A stretch of DNA of 64,000 nucleotides from NCBI RefSeq assembly GCF_030272615.1, contig NC_081406.1, positions 187,722,391-187,786,390 on the forward strand. Direction: 5' to 3'. The stretch comes from Cryptomeria japonica (taxonomy: Eukaryota; Streptophyta; Pinopsida; Cupressales; Cupressaceae). A program made the position numbers and the translations under genes. Positions 21,206-34,223 of this stretch are shown here, piece by piece. Every line of letters starts with the position of its first letter. The stretch's first letter is position 1. Below the pieces are notes generated by a model. The model searched no databases. It saw nothing but the letters and a program-made list of their open reading frames with translations, and was not told where the DNA came from.

Positions 21206-22515
21206 AAGGACCTCCATAATTTCAAATAATATAGTTCAAATAATTCATAAAAAAATTAATAAAGTAAAACATTAAATATTTCACACGTCCAAATATACAT
21301 GAGAATGGAGACTTAAAATTACATTTCAACATAAATATGTAATACACAACTTATACAAAGGTTGAACATAAGGAAGCATGATCCCTTACAATAGACCTAA
21401 AGGTCAATTATAATAAATAAATAAAGAGCAAATCATGAAGACCATCTTGACAAGAGCTCCCAATATCTATCTAACATGGCAAGAACATTACCAGAGCACG
21501 TATCCACCCTACCACGAAGTATTTACACCTCCTTGAATTCTTGCATATGATACAAAAGATACCCAACCTAGCATGAGGTAGACTAACAATGTGAATCTAA
21601 CAAGAGTAGTGGAATTTTGTGTGATATGACATGTCTACATTTAATGCTTATGCAATGCTATCATCAAGACACGAGATGCATTAACATACATAAGTAAATA
21701 GAAGCATCACCCTTTCTAAAATCTGACATTAATTCATCTAATTGATTTTCTTTCCATTCACAAGTATTTCATTAATATAACACAATTTCACCTCATACAT
21801 AGAGAAAACAAAAAAATGCCTCCACACATACATAATCATATAGAATCTTCCTGGGAAATAAGAGAATATAGGAGAACATGTTGGCATACCAATGCATTGG
21901 CCTATGCCTAAACATGCATCTCCTATCAATATCGAATACATCTTCATACATAGTCAATTTACAATGATATGCATGTGACAACATTTAAGAGTCCATTATA
22001 AGGTGATGATAACGCAAATCTTATCAATACTTAAGTAGATTTGTATATAATGATCCATAAATGATATCTACTCTTGAAGTCATTAAGCCCTTCAAATAAA
22101 CTGCACGATTATTAAACAAAGATAATCCTCTAGGTCATGACCTTATCTTATGATATTCATAGAGACAAGCTGCTACCATATGTCTAAGATGATAAGTCTT
22201 CTATAATTCCTTAAGGAGGTATTATAGATTATAATAACTTTAGAATAAGGAATCTTCAACTCAAACTTAACTCTATTTCTAGGGCTAAATCACTATATCA
22301 ATCATATTCCACTTTCTTTTATCCTCTCAACAATTTAATAAGATAAAACTCTCATGTTTATCATTAATAACAAGTCAACATTTTATCTTGCTAAGTAATT
22401 AATCATTGCTCTATTCTTATCAGTTGATAATATAGAATATTCAAATATTACATATCATAAATTATTATTCTCTTTAATCAAAAAACCTTTTATAATTATT
22501 ACCATTCTTTATTAC
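21206..22515. other. Unassigned AT-rich spacer
   Basis: I recognise no gene or repeat here. A TGTAAGGACC at about 21203 could be an LTR start, but no matching end or duplication was seen. Frames on the minus strand near 21740-21980 are short and lack family resemblance. Confidence 0.4.
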
Positions 22516-25500
22516 TGTTACCCAATTTAGCTTTTACGTCTAAATCAAGTACCTAAGGTCTACACCTTTCATTTCATGTCTTAGTTGGTTATATTCCAAG
22601 CATACTTTGTGGGTTAAGTTGAAAATTTTTGTTAGAAGGTTTCATTTATATAAGCCTGCCATAAAAGTGTCAAAATGGCTCACAATATTAAAAGGATGAA
22701 ATGGGGGGTGTTTTATTTTAATTCCTTTTATGTATTCTAGATAGCATTAGGTTATAAGTTTCACGTGGTTTTGAGTCAGCAGTTGTAATCATTTTGGAGG
22801 GAGTTTCAAATGAATATGTGTTATGTAAATCTTAACTAAGGCAGTGAAACTCAAGCTAAACTCAAAGTAAAGGACATAAATATCGGGTTTTGTGAAGGAG
22901 GACTTCCCCTTTGTAATTGAAAAAAGCTTTAGTTTATTCAACTTGCAAACTTCATTTTAGAGTTGCAATGGACGTCAAAATCGCCTGACGATTGAAGGGA
23001 ACAAATAGTTAGAGCAATATTGATTCACCCAGATTTCTAGTGTGGAGTTGTCTCTAAGTTAAGGGAAGAACAAAATAATAGTTGGGAAACACATCAAGGC
23101 CTTGACTAAGCAATAAGAGGTAGGGTTTATGTGAAAGGCTTTAACCCAACTCCCACTTTGAATGATCCTCTCTTGTTTCAAAGAACTTTTGTATATAAAT
23201 GAAGTATCCATGTCATTCATTGTTTTGTTTTAAGAAGATTCATTATCATATTTGAAGAAACTAAAGTTGTTTTTCATTTTGATACCCTTCACTCTACTTC
23301 CATGCTTTCATTTTATGTCAAAAGTTTATTCACTCTTCCTTAGAGAGTATGCATTCATTGGTTATTACAAAGAGACAATAGAAAGTTTTATAAGTAAGGA
23401 AGATGATTCAAAGAATGAGGATCATCAACATAGTCTATGTACAGATCACCCTGTCACGTTCTCAAGTAGCTTAGAGAATCCTTCAAAAGACATTATCCCA
23501 TAATACCGAGACCACTAACAAAGTCACAACTACAATCATGCATAGTCATAAGATACAGTGAGGTTAAGACTACATAATATGCAAAAAAGGGGTTTGTGCC
23601 ATCATAAAAGAATAGTGAATGTTCAGATTTCCATCACAGTCATATCACTGTCAAAAAGGGCCTAAAGCAGTGATTACAATACGTAGTTTGTCAAAAATGC
23701 CATATATGTTTAACAAGGAGCACACACAGGTTCAATATGATCAACAAAATAACTTGGTATTAAATATCAAACACAATGAATAAGAGAGTCTCTTCATTCT
23801 CATTCCTTGGCACACAAGTTGATAGTCATTATAAGTACAGAGATAACTTAGAGGACAATGACCTTAGCAGCTAAATGAAGTGGTTACAATCAAAAGAATG
23901 TCTTTGCAATCATGAGTAGATTCTTAGGGATAATGAAACCCATACAAGTGCATGGATAGATCAAGGTTTTGAATAATCTTTTAGAGGAATCATAGATCAA
24001 ACATGGGTGATATGTTGACATGCTTTGAGGATAATCCTAGAGCCTCTAAAAACAAAAAAAATACAGTGATTCTACTCATTGTGAAACATAGAACTTGTAT
24101 CAATACTTTTGGTAATAGACAATCTTTATGATTTTAGTAGGAGGTGTTCACTGTTAAACAGACTTACAACAGTAAGTTGAGAACCTTATCATGTGATTTT
24201 AAGAGTCAACTATCAAGCATATGGATGAATAGAAAATGGGAACAACTCACTTTCCTAAAAGCAGCAGGTGTTAATATAATCACAATTTGAAAATAGAGGC
24301 ATCATGACTATGAGACAATACACAAGACACATAAAAGGAAAATGTAACGATATCTCATTCAACATCACATCAAAGATTAAAATCAAACCATGAAATGATG
24401 GAGGAGGACAATGGTCTTATTTCCCTATAAAGAATATCATCCAGAGCACTTGCAAGGCTAGACAAAGAGGAGTCATGAAGAATATTAAGGTTTATTTCAC
24501 TATCAAAATATGAATGCCAAGGTCTTAAGGGTCTACAACAATGAACTCAGTATGAGGATAGTCATGGCATGTTTTGAAAATAATTTGATTTTAGTTAGGT
24601 TAATGGTAATCCAAAAACCATATCACAGAGTTTGTATAGTCTTCTTGGCAATCATCAAAACACCATGGACAAGTCTACAACAATGATATAAGACAGTCAT
24701 AGAGCTTGAAAGTGCAACCTTACTCATAGTCAAGGAGCAGTGACAGTATGGTAAAGAACAAAGATAATAGCAAACACTAGAAGACAATGTCCAAAGTTTG
24801 ATGATAAGGGCATTTAAAGCATTATCACAGCAAGTGAAGTAGTCATGAACAGAGGATACAAGAAGAATGAGAAAGAGTACAATCATGAGCTTAAGGTCCT
24901 TGAAAAAAATTAAATCTTCAAACAACAAAAACAACAATATTAGAGACAATGAACACAATCCTTAATCTCACAGTGATAGCAAGTATAGTCAAATTTGACT
25001 CAAAATCTTCTTGAAGAATACAGTCACAATGAAATCATGAATCAGCGTCTGTTCAGATAGGGAAAAGTCAAGAGTAGTGATGGGGAGGATATAAAAGGTG
25101 ATAGTCTCATAAAAGCCTTTCAAGGTTTCAAACTCATAGGAGAATCATTGTCTGCTAAATGTGTACCCCATTCTAGATGGCAATAAACATATTATAAATT
25201 ACCATTCATATAAAGAGGATGTTGCAAGTCCAAAGCTATGAATCATAGTGGAGGAAATGACTGATACAAGTAGTCAATGATAGTCTTTAGTTTGATAGTG
25301 AACAAGGAGTAGAAGATAATAGAGATAAAATGTCATTTTGATGTCTTTTGCAACTGAATACCTTATTCACAATCTTTAAAAGATACATAAATAAAGAATT
25401 CAAGTCTCTCAATAATAAGAGTATATGGTTATAAAAGGAAGATTACAAAGACAATGGCATCAAATTTGAATTTCAAGTTCAAATTTGTCATAAATGCAAG

Positions 25501-26687
25501 ATATAATCATCAAAGTGAGCAATAATTGAAATTCAAAATTCAAACTCATCATTAAGGTATTCATTTTTTTCAAATTTCAAAATGAGTCAAGGGGTTAGAC
25601 AAATTAAATTCCACCATTTGAGGAGCTTTTTGAGGACAAATGTGCAGTCCTACTCCTGATTTGAAGTATTCAAGCTATGAGTCATCAACCAAGAGGTAGT
25701 TTGGAGGCCAAATAAACTCAAAATCTTCAGTTTTGTCCCTGATTTTGGGGAATTGTCAAGTCAACTCGCCCAACACAAACTAATTTTCAAAGTCATGATT
25801 AGCCAGTCATCTGATTTTAAGGAAGGAGCATCCAACACACTCAATAATCAAGCTGAGTCAGCAAGTCAAAGGGAGCCATTATTTTGAAATTCAAAATTCA
25901 GGAACAAGTTTAATTAAAAGACTTTTTCTCGTTCATTTGAATCAGATCTTTCCTTTCTCTATGTAATCAACAGTGTATTGAGCATTGTAACTCATATTTT
26001 CTAAAAGTTTTCTTTGTTCTTTTCTGATATCTCTTTTCATTCAGTTGTGTTACAGCTTGTAACTTGCCTTTGAATGGAAAGTAGAGTTGTAACTACACTT
26101 TGTATGAACCTTTGTTGCAGAAATCAATAAAGATTCTTGTTGCTCTTGCTTATTTACTTGTCTTTTAATTGTGTTCATATATTCATTCTAAAAATTCATT
26201 GAGGTTTACTTTAATCCTTTGATTTCTTGCATATGTATGCAATGTTAGATAAATATCCTTTGATAAGATCAGGGCATATGTTGTGTTAGATTTGTATTTT
26301 CAGTTAAATGTTATTGTATGGTAATTTCCATCTTCTTGAAAACTGAAAAAATAAAGACCTTCAAATGTATTGTTTATGATCGTCCTAGGAGGTGATAATT
26401 TGTGAAAGCAGTCAATCAGTTGAGTCTTTTATGATTAATCATTTCAAAATAAATAAAAATAAAAATTTGGTGCATAATTGTTTGAATAGATTAGATTTTT
26501 TTTTTCCAAAGCATTTCTTCTACCCTTTTCTTGTCAAGAATTAGTAGTTTTAGGAGATTTCAAAAGGGAACCAACCCTCTCTAGAGGTCTACTTCCACAA
26601 TAGGGTACCCACAACCTGGAGGTAGTTTCATGTGTCATAGGTTAGCTAAGTCTAGGCTTAGCTAGGGTGCAGACCTTAGTGATAACA
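22516..26687 (+). repeat. 5' LTR of Element 2 (4172 bp)
   Basis: It starts TGTTACCCAATTTAG, aligned with TGTTAGCCAATTTAG at 37760, and ends GATAACA five bases before a primer-site-like sequence. It matches 37760-38549, 59143-59938 and 62128-64000 in succession. There is no coding content: a hydrophobic minus-strand frame at 24623-24958 recurs in the 3' copy only because the LTR is duplicated. An LTR above 4 kb is long for plants. Confidence 0.82.
23192..23199 (+). promoter_or_regulatory. Candidate TATA box of Element 2 LTR
   Basis: TATATAAA in the context TTTTGTATATAAATGAAG is the best promoter candidate in this LTR. The 3' LTR copy (near 38430) has ACATAAA instead, so it may be damaged there. 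Confidence 0.45.
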
Positions 26688-26692
26688 ATTTT

Positions 26693-26710
26693 TGGCACGC
26701 CTGGTGGGAT
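26693..26710 (+). other. Primer binding site of Element 2
   Basis: TGGCACGCCTGGTGGGAT lies just inside the 5' LTR end after ATTTT, the usual spacing in plant gypsy elements. I do not assign the tRNA with confidence. Confidence 0.65.
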
Positions 26711-26854
26711 TGTTGGACTATTTATTTAGTTCATAGAAGGCCACCTTGCATTGTCTTAGTGTGAGAAACATTATTTCAACCTTTAGGGTGGATAAAATTT
26801 CACACCTGGCGAATCTGAGCACCTAGTTGGGGTAGAATCTAATCCAATAAGCAT

Positions 26855-28735
26855 ATGAGAAGAGTGAAAACAAGGCAAAGTGCAGGTCCAATTCAACATA
26901 CTCAACTTTCACCACCTAGAAGGAAGAAAAAAACGATAAATCCAAGTGGGGCTGTCCATACTCTCCCCAATTCTCAGCCTTCCTTCTCAAGTTTTACCAA
27001 TCCTTTATTTGCAAGCTCTTCATCTCAAACTTTACCTGATACTACAATCCAACCTCCAGTGAATCCAATCGCCCACAATCAGCCACCAAGATTACATCCT
27101 TTTGTACCCTTCAATCAAGGTAGCCCTTTAAATCTTGCCCAACATAATGATATTCCAGCAACAACCCTTAAAAGCCTTCCCTTCTTCACCAGAGAAGATC
27201 AAACTACTGTTGTTGAACACATAAGAGATGTGGCATCTTTGTGTGGAGTTCATCACATCACTGAGGAAAATTTGCAATTAGGCTCTTGGCAGCCTCCTTT
27301 AAGGGAAAAGTTCTTCAATGGTTTAGGAGCTTGCTAGTAAACTCAATTGCTACATGGGATGAACTGGGGGAATGTTTGAATAGACAATTTGAAGATAAGT
27401 CAGACCACCTCTCTTTGGTAGAGTGACTCACTACCATCAAGAGAGCGCTTCATGAACAAATAATAGATTTTAATTTCAGGTTTCAAAAAACTTGGAACAA
27501 GATTCTAGCAGTTGTAAGGCCATCTAATGATCATGCATTTTTGTACTATTTTAAAGCTCTTAACAGTGATATTTCAGTGATGATACAGTCAATACGTGGA
27601 TACTCATTACCAATCGCTGACATTACCATAAGAGCTTAAAATAGTCTTATCCAAGCTCAAAAATAGCTCCTAGGTCTCCTATGCCTATCTTTCCATAGAT
27701 ACAACCACCTATTCTTGAGAAAATCCCTACTATAACTGTTATACCTCATTTTCTAGCTCTGAATTATCAAGCTCCAACCCAAGTTAATGTTGTCCCAAAT
27801 CAGTCAGGTTTTGATGAGTTCAAACAAGAAATCAAAGGTATGTTTCAGACCTTGGGAAATAAGTTGGTCAACCTTGAGAGGCAGCAAAATTAGAATATCA
27901 GACCTTACCAAGCTCCTTATCAGTCAAGTAGGCCTCCTAATCAAGTTGACCCTCAAGCCCAAAGGAGAAATAACAATCAAAGGACTTTCCAGCCTTATAA
28001 TCCCAATATAGCCAGCTCATCTAAAGAGTTAGTGCATGTTCAAAACAACTTAGCACAAGACTATGATTGGTCTAATCCCTACAATCAGCCCCATAACCAA
28101 GTTACTTGTCCAAATGTGATACTCAATCAGACTCTTATGTCTCAAGGAAATCTTGTTGTCCAACAAGTTGCAGTCCAAGACAACAGTGAGCAATAGGCTC
28201 CACATCTTGACCAAAGCAATGAAGATATTTCTTTGATGAATTGGCAAGGAGAGGAGTTTGTGGAGTCAATTATGCTGCTCCAAATGAATCTAGTGCTTTG
28301 ATTTCAGAAAATACAAGGTCTAAGAAGATAGCAGTGGATCTTGGACAACAAGTTGATAAGGGTCATTATCAAGTTTCAACAAGCCAACAAGTGGCTAATG
28401 TACCTCAAACTACTCAAGGAGTGCACGTTTTACCAAGAGGGCAGGTTGTGACAAGCAGAGATCAGCCCAAAAATTAATCTCAGCTAGTACAAACTCAAGG
28501 AGAAGTTGTTCCTAGAGGACATCAGAAGGTGAGCTCTAGTTCATTTAATATTTTGGATCAAATGAAGAAGTATAATGTGAATATTACCATGTGGGACTCT
28601 CTGGCTCTTCCAGGATAAAAGAAGTAGTTGCAAAATTCTCTTGCATCTCTTAGTTTGTCAAATGAGTCTTCTAAAGAACATCCCAAGGTAGCCATTGTTG
28701 ATACTCCTCAAACCAATGATGTGTAGCCCAAAGAA
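26855..28735 (+). pseudogene. Element 2 gag
   Basis: An open frame from 26855 to 27337 encodes a Pro/Ser/Thr-rich N-terminal region and LPFFTREDQTTVVEHIRD. After a frameshift near 27310 the capsid-type retrotransposon gag domain continues to about 27662: FEDKSDHLSLVE, then ALHEQIIDFNFRFQKTWNKI, then HAFLYYFKALNSDISVMIQS, with in-frame stops. Beyond about 27663 there is Gln/Pro/Asn-rich sequence in shifting frames without a clear zinc knuckle. Gag would form the virus-like particle. The many breaks mean no full product is possible. Confidence 0.72.
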
Positions 28736-29400
28736 GTCAAACCTTTTCCATTTTATGTTACTCTAATTATTGGCCAACATTTAGTTCATAATTGTATGAT
28801 GGACTCAAGGGCTAGCAATTCAGTCATGCCCAAGCAAATTGTTGATAAGCTAGGTTTGTCTTATAAGCCTGTTACTAAGGGAGTAGTCTAGCTAGATGGT
28901 ACAACAGTGAATATCATTGGTGTCATAAAAAAATTAAGCCTTACACTTCATGCTTGTCCTAATTTTGCCTTTCCCCAAGACGTGTGTGTTATTGACTTGC
29001 CACCATATTTTGCCTTGTACTTGAGTAGAGATTTCACTGCCAAATTGGGAGGTTATTTGTATTTTGATTGGTCTCACTTGTTCTTTATAAAAAGATATGG
29101 CACAAAAGTGACCATCAAATCAAAACCATTGGCCAAAGATCATATTGAGGCTTATGTTCCTAGCCCTACAAATGCAAACCTTGATTTTCATGAGCAATAT
29201 AAAGAGGAGCAACTTGTTGTTCCTGAGCTAAACACTCATATTGAAGGCATTCCAAACATCATTCTTAATGAATGGGCAGCTAAAAACCATGATATTGATC
29301 CTTTCAATCACATGGATGAAGTTGGATTGGGTATCTACATGATACATGAGCAGAATGAAGTTTTCCCAAATCTGATTGAAGAGGAAGAACAACAATGGGG
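28736..29400 (+). pseudogene. Element 2 aspartic protease and downstream linker
   Basis: The retropepsin fold begins FYVTLIIGQHLVHNCMMDS, followed by RASNSVMPKQIVDKLGL. The active-site triplet is D-S-R where the family has D-S-G. A TAG follows within the next 30 codons. From 28907 the frame stays open to about 29464 with a linker ending in acidic residues before the RNase H domain. It would process Gag-Pol, but the Gly-to-Arg change probably abolishes activity. Confidence 0.7.
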
Positions 29401-29914
29401 TCGACTTTCAAATGAGATTTGGAGTTTATATTTTAATGGCTCGAGAACTAAGGATGGTTTTTGAGGTGGAGCAATGCTTATTTCTCCCAAGGGTGACAAA
29501 TATTACTCTGCATTTCATTTTGCTTTTAGTTGCACTAATAGTACAACAAATTATGAAGCTCTTGTTCATGGCTTGGAATGGGCAAGGAAGAAGAATGTAA
29601 AGTGCTTGCAGGTGTTTGGGGACAACGAGATTGTTGTTAATTAGGTGAGAAATATCAATTTCACCAAAAATGAGCATTTGAAATTGTATATGTATAGAGT
29701 ATGGGATACTATAGAGGAGTTTGATGCATTTAACCTGTCTTCCATTCTAAGAAATCAGAACAAACAAGCTGATAAATTAGCTACCATGGGAGATAAGTTT
29801 GACATACCATCCAAGGTAAAGAATGTTTATGCTCAACATTATGTTAAGGTATTTGTTAGATCCTCAGTTTTGGATAATAATGTGCATTGGCAAGTTTTTG
29901 ACAGTGATGAGTAG
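29401..29914 (+). pseudogene. Element 2 extra RNase H domain placed before reverse transcriptase
   Basis: The domain reads IWSLYFNGSRTKDG (first catalytic Asp now Asn), CTNSTTNYEALVHGLEWA (Glu), LQVFGDNEIVVN (Asp) and NKQADKLATMGDKF (final Asp). This is the same general type as the second RNase H of the Tat-like elements, but it sits between protease and reverse transcriptase. In Elements 1 and 3 the second RNase H is between the RT-linked RNase H and integrase. Two in-frame stops (about 29462 and 29643) and a terminal TAG (29912-29914) break it. A separate RT-linked RNase H follows the reverse transcriptase, so this element too had two. Confidence 0.75.
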
Positions 29915-29926
29915 ATTGTAAACTTT

Positions 29927-31128
29927 TTGATTGAAGAGGCGGAGTTCTCAGCTGGAAATCAGAGAAAATTGAAGCAACAATATGACGATCAGATCATGGA
30001 GTTGAAGACAAACAAACTTCCTAAAGGTTTGGTCACTCTAGAGTCCATTTTTAACTTAGATGATCAAGTTAGAAAGGATAAGACCAGCATGGTGGTTAAG
30101 GAAGAGCATTGCCAACCCATTGAGATCTTCAAAGATGATATTTTAAAGCTTGGTAAGGTATGCACTAAAGAAGAAGAACAAGCTTTTGTTTCACTTTGTC
30201 AAGAGTTTAATGATATCTTTTCTTGTGAATATAGTGATTTGAGGGGATTTGATCCTATTTTATCCCAACACACAATTGAGTTGGAGCCCAATGCAAAGCC
30301 AGCAAGGCAAGGGCAAAGGCCTTTGAATCCAAAGTTGGAACACTTGATGAAGGCTTAGCTTAACAAGCTGATCCAAGGTAATATATTGTTTCCTATCAAG
30401 CATACATCATGGGTGTCTAATCTTGTGCCAGTAAGGAAGAAAAGTGGTGAGATTAGATTGTGTGTGGACTTTAGAGACCTCAACCAAGCTTCTCTTAAGG
30501 ACCACTACCCATTGCCATCTATGGAATAAATTTTACAAGTGGTTTCAAGTTCTGAAAGATTTTCTTTGTTAGATGGATTTTTCAGGTTATAACCAAATTT
30601 TTTTGAAGGAAGAAGATTAGTTCAAGACAGTCTTTACCACAAAATGGGGAACAATGGCTTATAGGAAAATGCCTTTTGGGTTGTCAAATGTTGGATCCAC
30701 ATTTCAAAGAGCCATGGATATGGCTTTTGAATATCTTATGAACAAATTTGTGTTGCTTTATCTTGATGACATAACAATGTTTTCAAAAGATGGTAATGAT
30801 CATTCTGTGCAATTAAGGAAAATCTTTGAAAGATGCAGAGTATGTCATTTCTTTGAATCCTAAGAAGAGTATATTTGTTGTTCATGAAGGGAGACTTCTT
30901 GGTCACATAGTGTCCAAGCATGTTATATCCATTGACCCAAAGAGAGTAAGTGCAATACTTGCTTTACAATTACTAGCTCATAAGAAAGCACTCAAAAGTT
31001 TTCTTGGTAGAATAAATTTTGTAAGAAAAATTATACCTAATATTGCTGCTCTTTTAAAGCCTCTAAATTCTATGCTCAAGAAAAATAAGAGTTTCATCTG
31101 GACTAGAGTAGGAAAACAAAGTTTTTAG
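29927..31128 (+). pseudogene. Element 2 reverse transcriptase
   Basis: The open frame 29927-30358 covers the region before the polymerase core (EYSDLRGFDPILSQHTIEL). After a TAG the core continues with WVSNLVPVRKKSGEIRLCVD and FRDLNQASLKDHYPLPSM. A frameshift and stops follow near 30525-30650, then RKMPFGLSNVGSTFQRAM and YLDD at about 30758. After another frameshift comes SLNPKKSIFV, then GRLLGHIVSKHVISIDPKR. All main gypsy RT motifs can be found, but in three frames. Confidence 0.82.
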
Positions 31129-31313
31129 GAGATAAAGGAGGCAATAGCATCATCACCAACACTCATACATCTTGATTACTCAAGGGATTTCATCTTGTAT
31201 GCCTTTGAGAGCTTTGAAACAATCTCAGCCATGATGGTCCAACAAAACCAAGAAGGTTTAGAGTAGCCTATTGCATTTTTCAGTCAGGTATTGAAATATT
31301 ATGAGTTGTCTTA
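31129..31313 (+). pseudogene. Element 2 RT-linked RNase H, first part
   Basis: This continues the reverse transcriptase after a TAG with HLDYSRDFILYAFES, where the first catalytic residue appears as Glu rather than Asp, and PIAFFSQVLKYYELSY. The frame is cut at 31313 by the 4473-bp insertion and resumes at 35792 with SFVQKHVLAVI after one TCTTA copy is discounted. Confidence 0.72.
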
Positions 31314-33367
31314 TGCAATTCCCGACCAAGAAACCCTAAAGGATACAACTACAAACACTCGAAAAGAGTGTAATTTTTTTTTTAACATATTGAATGCATA
31401 AATGCATTAAGATAAACATTGCATTAAAAATTGCACAAGTGGAAGACTTAACTCAAACTCCTAAAGGGTTTCCCAACGTGAATTACTTTTTTAAACTAAT
31501 CCATACTTAAGGTCAATTAATCCACTTAAGATATATATACATCCATTAGGAACTTAATTACACTAAACAATGATTGTTTTATACTTTACATGAGATAACA
31601 CTAACATTTTCATGCTTCATTCATGATAAAACATTCAATTACATTACAGCAATGATTTTAATTTAAGGTATAAATTCTCCAATCTAAATCTCATCACAAT
31701 ACATTACTTTTACATTTCAAGGATAACATAATATTACAATTGCACTTGAAACACCAAGTCTCATAAAGATACATAATGATTACATCAAGTTACAACTGCC
31801 ATGAAGGCATTCATATAAACAAATGATATAACTGACCGCATAAGGTCCAAGAGATACAAATATGATCTAAGATGAACAAAGAGGATACAAATGGTACAAG
31901 GAATATAGTAAATCCAAGAGATACATTTGGAGCACCTGTGAAGCTAATCCCTCGCAAGAAAGCATGAACAAATTACTTGATGGAAAGTGGCACTACCATC
32001 CGACCATGTGGCCCAAAAAGGACCACCCCTTCGTGCTAGGAGATAGTAATAAGGCCCTCAATAAAACATCACATGGTCTAACATGTACACTGGGTACTCA
32101 CATAAGGCATAAGCATACATATATGACTCCCACAAGAATGCTCTAAGTAAAGCCAACACAAGACTACACACTAGTGAACATAAGGGAAGAGTGTTATCGC
32201 ATAGCTGGTATGGGTTATCCTGACAGGCCTCCATAGGCCCCAACCCCCATCCTAGGTTATCTTGGTAGCCTCTCTTGAACCCCTGACCCCCATCCATGAC
32301 TCATGCCTATCCAACAAACCTTTCATGAAGACAAGGTAGTTGGTTTGCCATTCCAAGCCTTCCCACTGCATCTTGAGTCTGTAATAGCACTCAACCATGA
32401 ACGGGGCACAATTAATCTTGATTAATGTTTTAAAACTCAACCCCAAATTATTAATTAATTTATCACTTATTACTCAAACTTCCAAGGGGTTATCCCGGTA
32501 GCCACTTTGGGCCTCCATCCCCACTCTCAAGCCACTATTCCTGATGACACTACACAACCTCCAAGAAACTCCAATGACAAAACACCAAAAGCCAACCCAA
32601 CACAGGGAGTTCAAGCAAAACTAAAGAAACAACTTGGTTATACAAACCTTCTACCAAGGTTAAACCCACTAGAGGTGCAAAACAGACAACTACTCTATTC
32701 ACAAGACAAGACCACAACCAAAATAAAGCAAGTAGAACTAAAATCAAACTTAACAAATTAACTTTCATGATCGACTCACATTCAACAACATACCAACATA
32801 AACACGAGAATGACTCCTTCAAATCAAACACCAAAATCCCCCAATCAGAGTAAATAGTCAAAAGGGTACACTTGCACACTAAACATATCCATATCAAAGA
32901 ATCATAACAATTATTCAAAATATAAATAAAAGCTATAGTTATCTAATTGTAGCTCTTGCAATTAATTAATTTCTCCTCGATAAGAAAATATACAACAGGG
33001 AACACGCATGAAAAGGGCAAAAAACAAGATGTACTCAAATAGACTTGCACAATGCCTTGATTAAAAATCCATACCCACACACACGAAAATTTCCCTTTAA
33101 ATAGAATTAAGCCATTAAATTTTCAATCCAATAAATGACTAAAAACAAGTTTCACTTGCAATATAAACACCAAGCAATCTTTTGCAAAATAAAAGCAAGT
33201 TAAAGTTTAAACAGGTCATTATTTAATCCAAATAAAGATTGTTTCAATTGAAGCCATATTGACTAAATTAATCTATGATTACTTATAATAACTTTGTTTT
33301 CCAAAGTTAATAAAATAATATCAAATCAATATTAGCATTAAATTCATACTTTCGTAATTTCATATTT

Positions 33368-33370
<3 letters not shown>

Positions 33371-33415
<45 letters not shown>
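33371..33415. repeat. AT dinucleotide microsatellite
   Basis: About 45 bp of uninterrupted AT repeat inside insertion C. Confidence 0.95.
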
Positions 33416-33416
<1 letters not shown>

Positions 33417-33738
33417 GTATGAAACAAAAACCATAATTTATACCTGAAAATAGATTTTTTTCCTATCTAATTCACGTTGACGCAGTTTGACTATAATTTC
33501 TAAATTTTAATACAAATCATTTACTAATCATAATTTTCCCAATTTCAATAACATCCTCCAAATCATATTCACTATCATCAATTTAATGATTCTGAATCAA
33601 CACTAGATAACTGAGTCATAATTATGCATATAAAATTATATATACATATATGAAAATATAAATCATGCATTTATTTAATCTGAAAATTAAAAAAACATAT
33701 TTATTTATTTCAATTTTTCATCACCTAACAAATCCGAT

Positions 33739-33740
<2 letters not shown>

Positions 33741-33828
<88 letters not shown>
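33741..33828. repeat. Compound CT then AT microsatellite
   Basis: About 55 bp of CT repeat passes directly into about 32 bp of AT repeat. Minus-strand frames here encode only Arg-Glu runs and are not genes. Confidence 0.95.
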
Positions 33829-33830
<2 letters not shown>

Positions 33831-33903
33831 AAATAAAATAAAATTATTTTGATTTTATTAACCCCACGAAATGGGGAAAGGGAGGCAGTGGGGGGCATGG
33901 GAC

Positions 33904-34065
33904 CCACGCTGTAGGGATGCCATGACACCCACAACCGTGGGTTCCCATACAGGTCCCCACGCTGTGGGGCGCCATGGCACCCAGAACCGTGGGTTTCTCC
34001 ATGGATCCCCACGCTGTGGGGTGCCAAGGCACCCACATTGTTGAGTGCCTATGGCACCCACAGGC
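33904..34065. repeat. GC-rich ~53-bp tandem repeat in insertion C (3 units)
   Basis: CCACGCTGT occurs at 33904, 33957 and 34009. Each unit also has ATGGCACCC- or GCCATG-like words and an ACCGTGGG-like word, giving short inverted pairs such as CCCAC/GTGGG. The theme resembles the GC-rich arrays of solo LTRs A, B and D, although the unit is different. Confidence 0.75.
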
Positions 34066-34139
34066 AAAACTAATTTTTTTTTTTAAAAAAAAATTAATAA
34101 AAACAAAAATTAATAAAACAAGCCCCCTCACCATTTAAA

Positions 34140-34141
<2 letters not shown>

Positions 34142-34220
<79 letters not shown>
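34142..34220. repeat. Long AT dinucleotide microsatellite
   Basis: About 79 bp of uninterrupted AT repeat inside insertion C. Confidence 0.95.

Positions 34221-34223
<3 letters not shown>

Noticed and set aside
24623-24958. Hydrophobic minus-strand frame present in both Element 2 LTR copies (also 62645-63016)
   Set aside because: Both lie at the same LTR position, so similarity follows from LTR duplication. No family resemblance and no reason to expect a gene there.
33725-34134. Minus-strand frames with Arg-Glu runs and Gly/His/Pro-rich repeats
   Set aside because: Translations of CT/AT microsatellites and the 53-bp tandem repeat, not genes.
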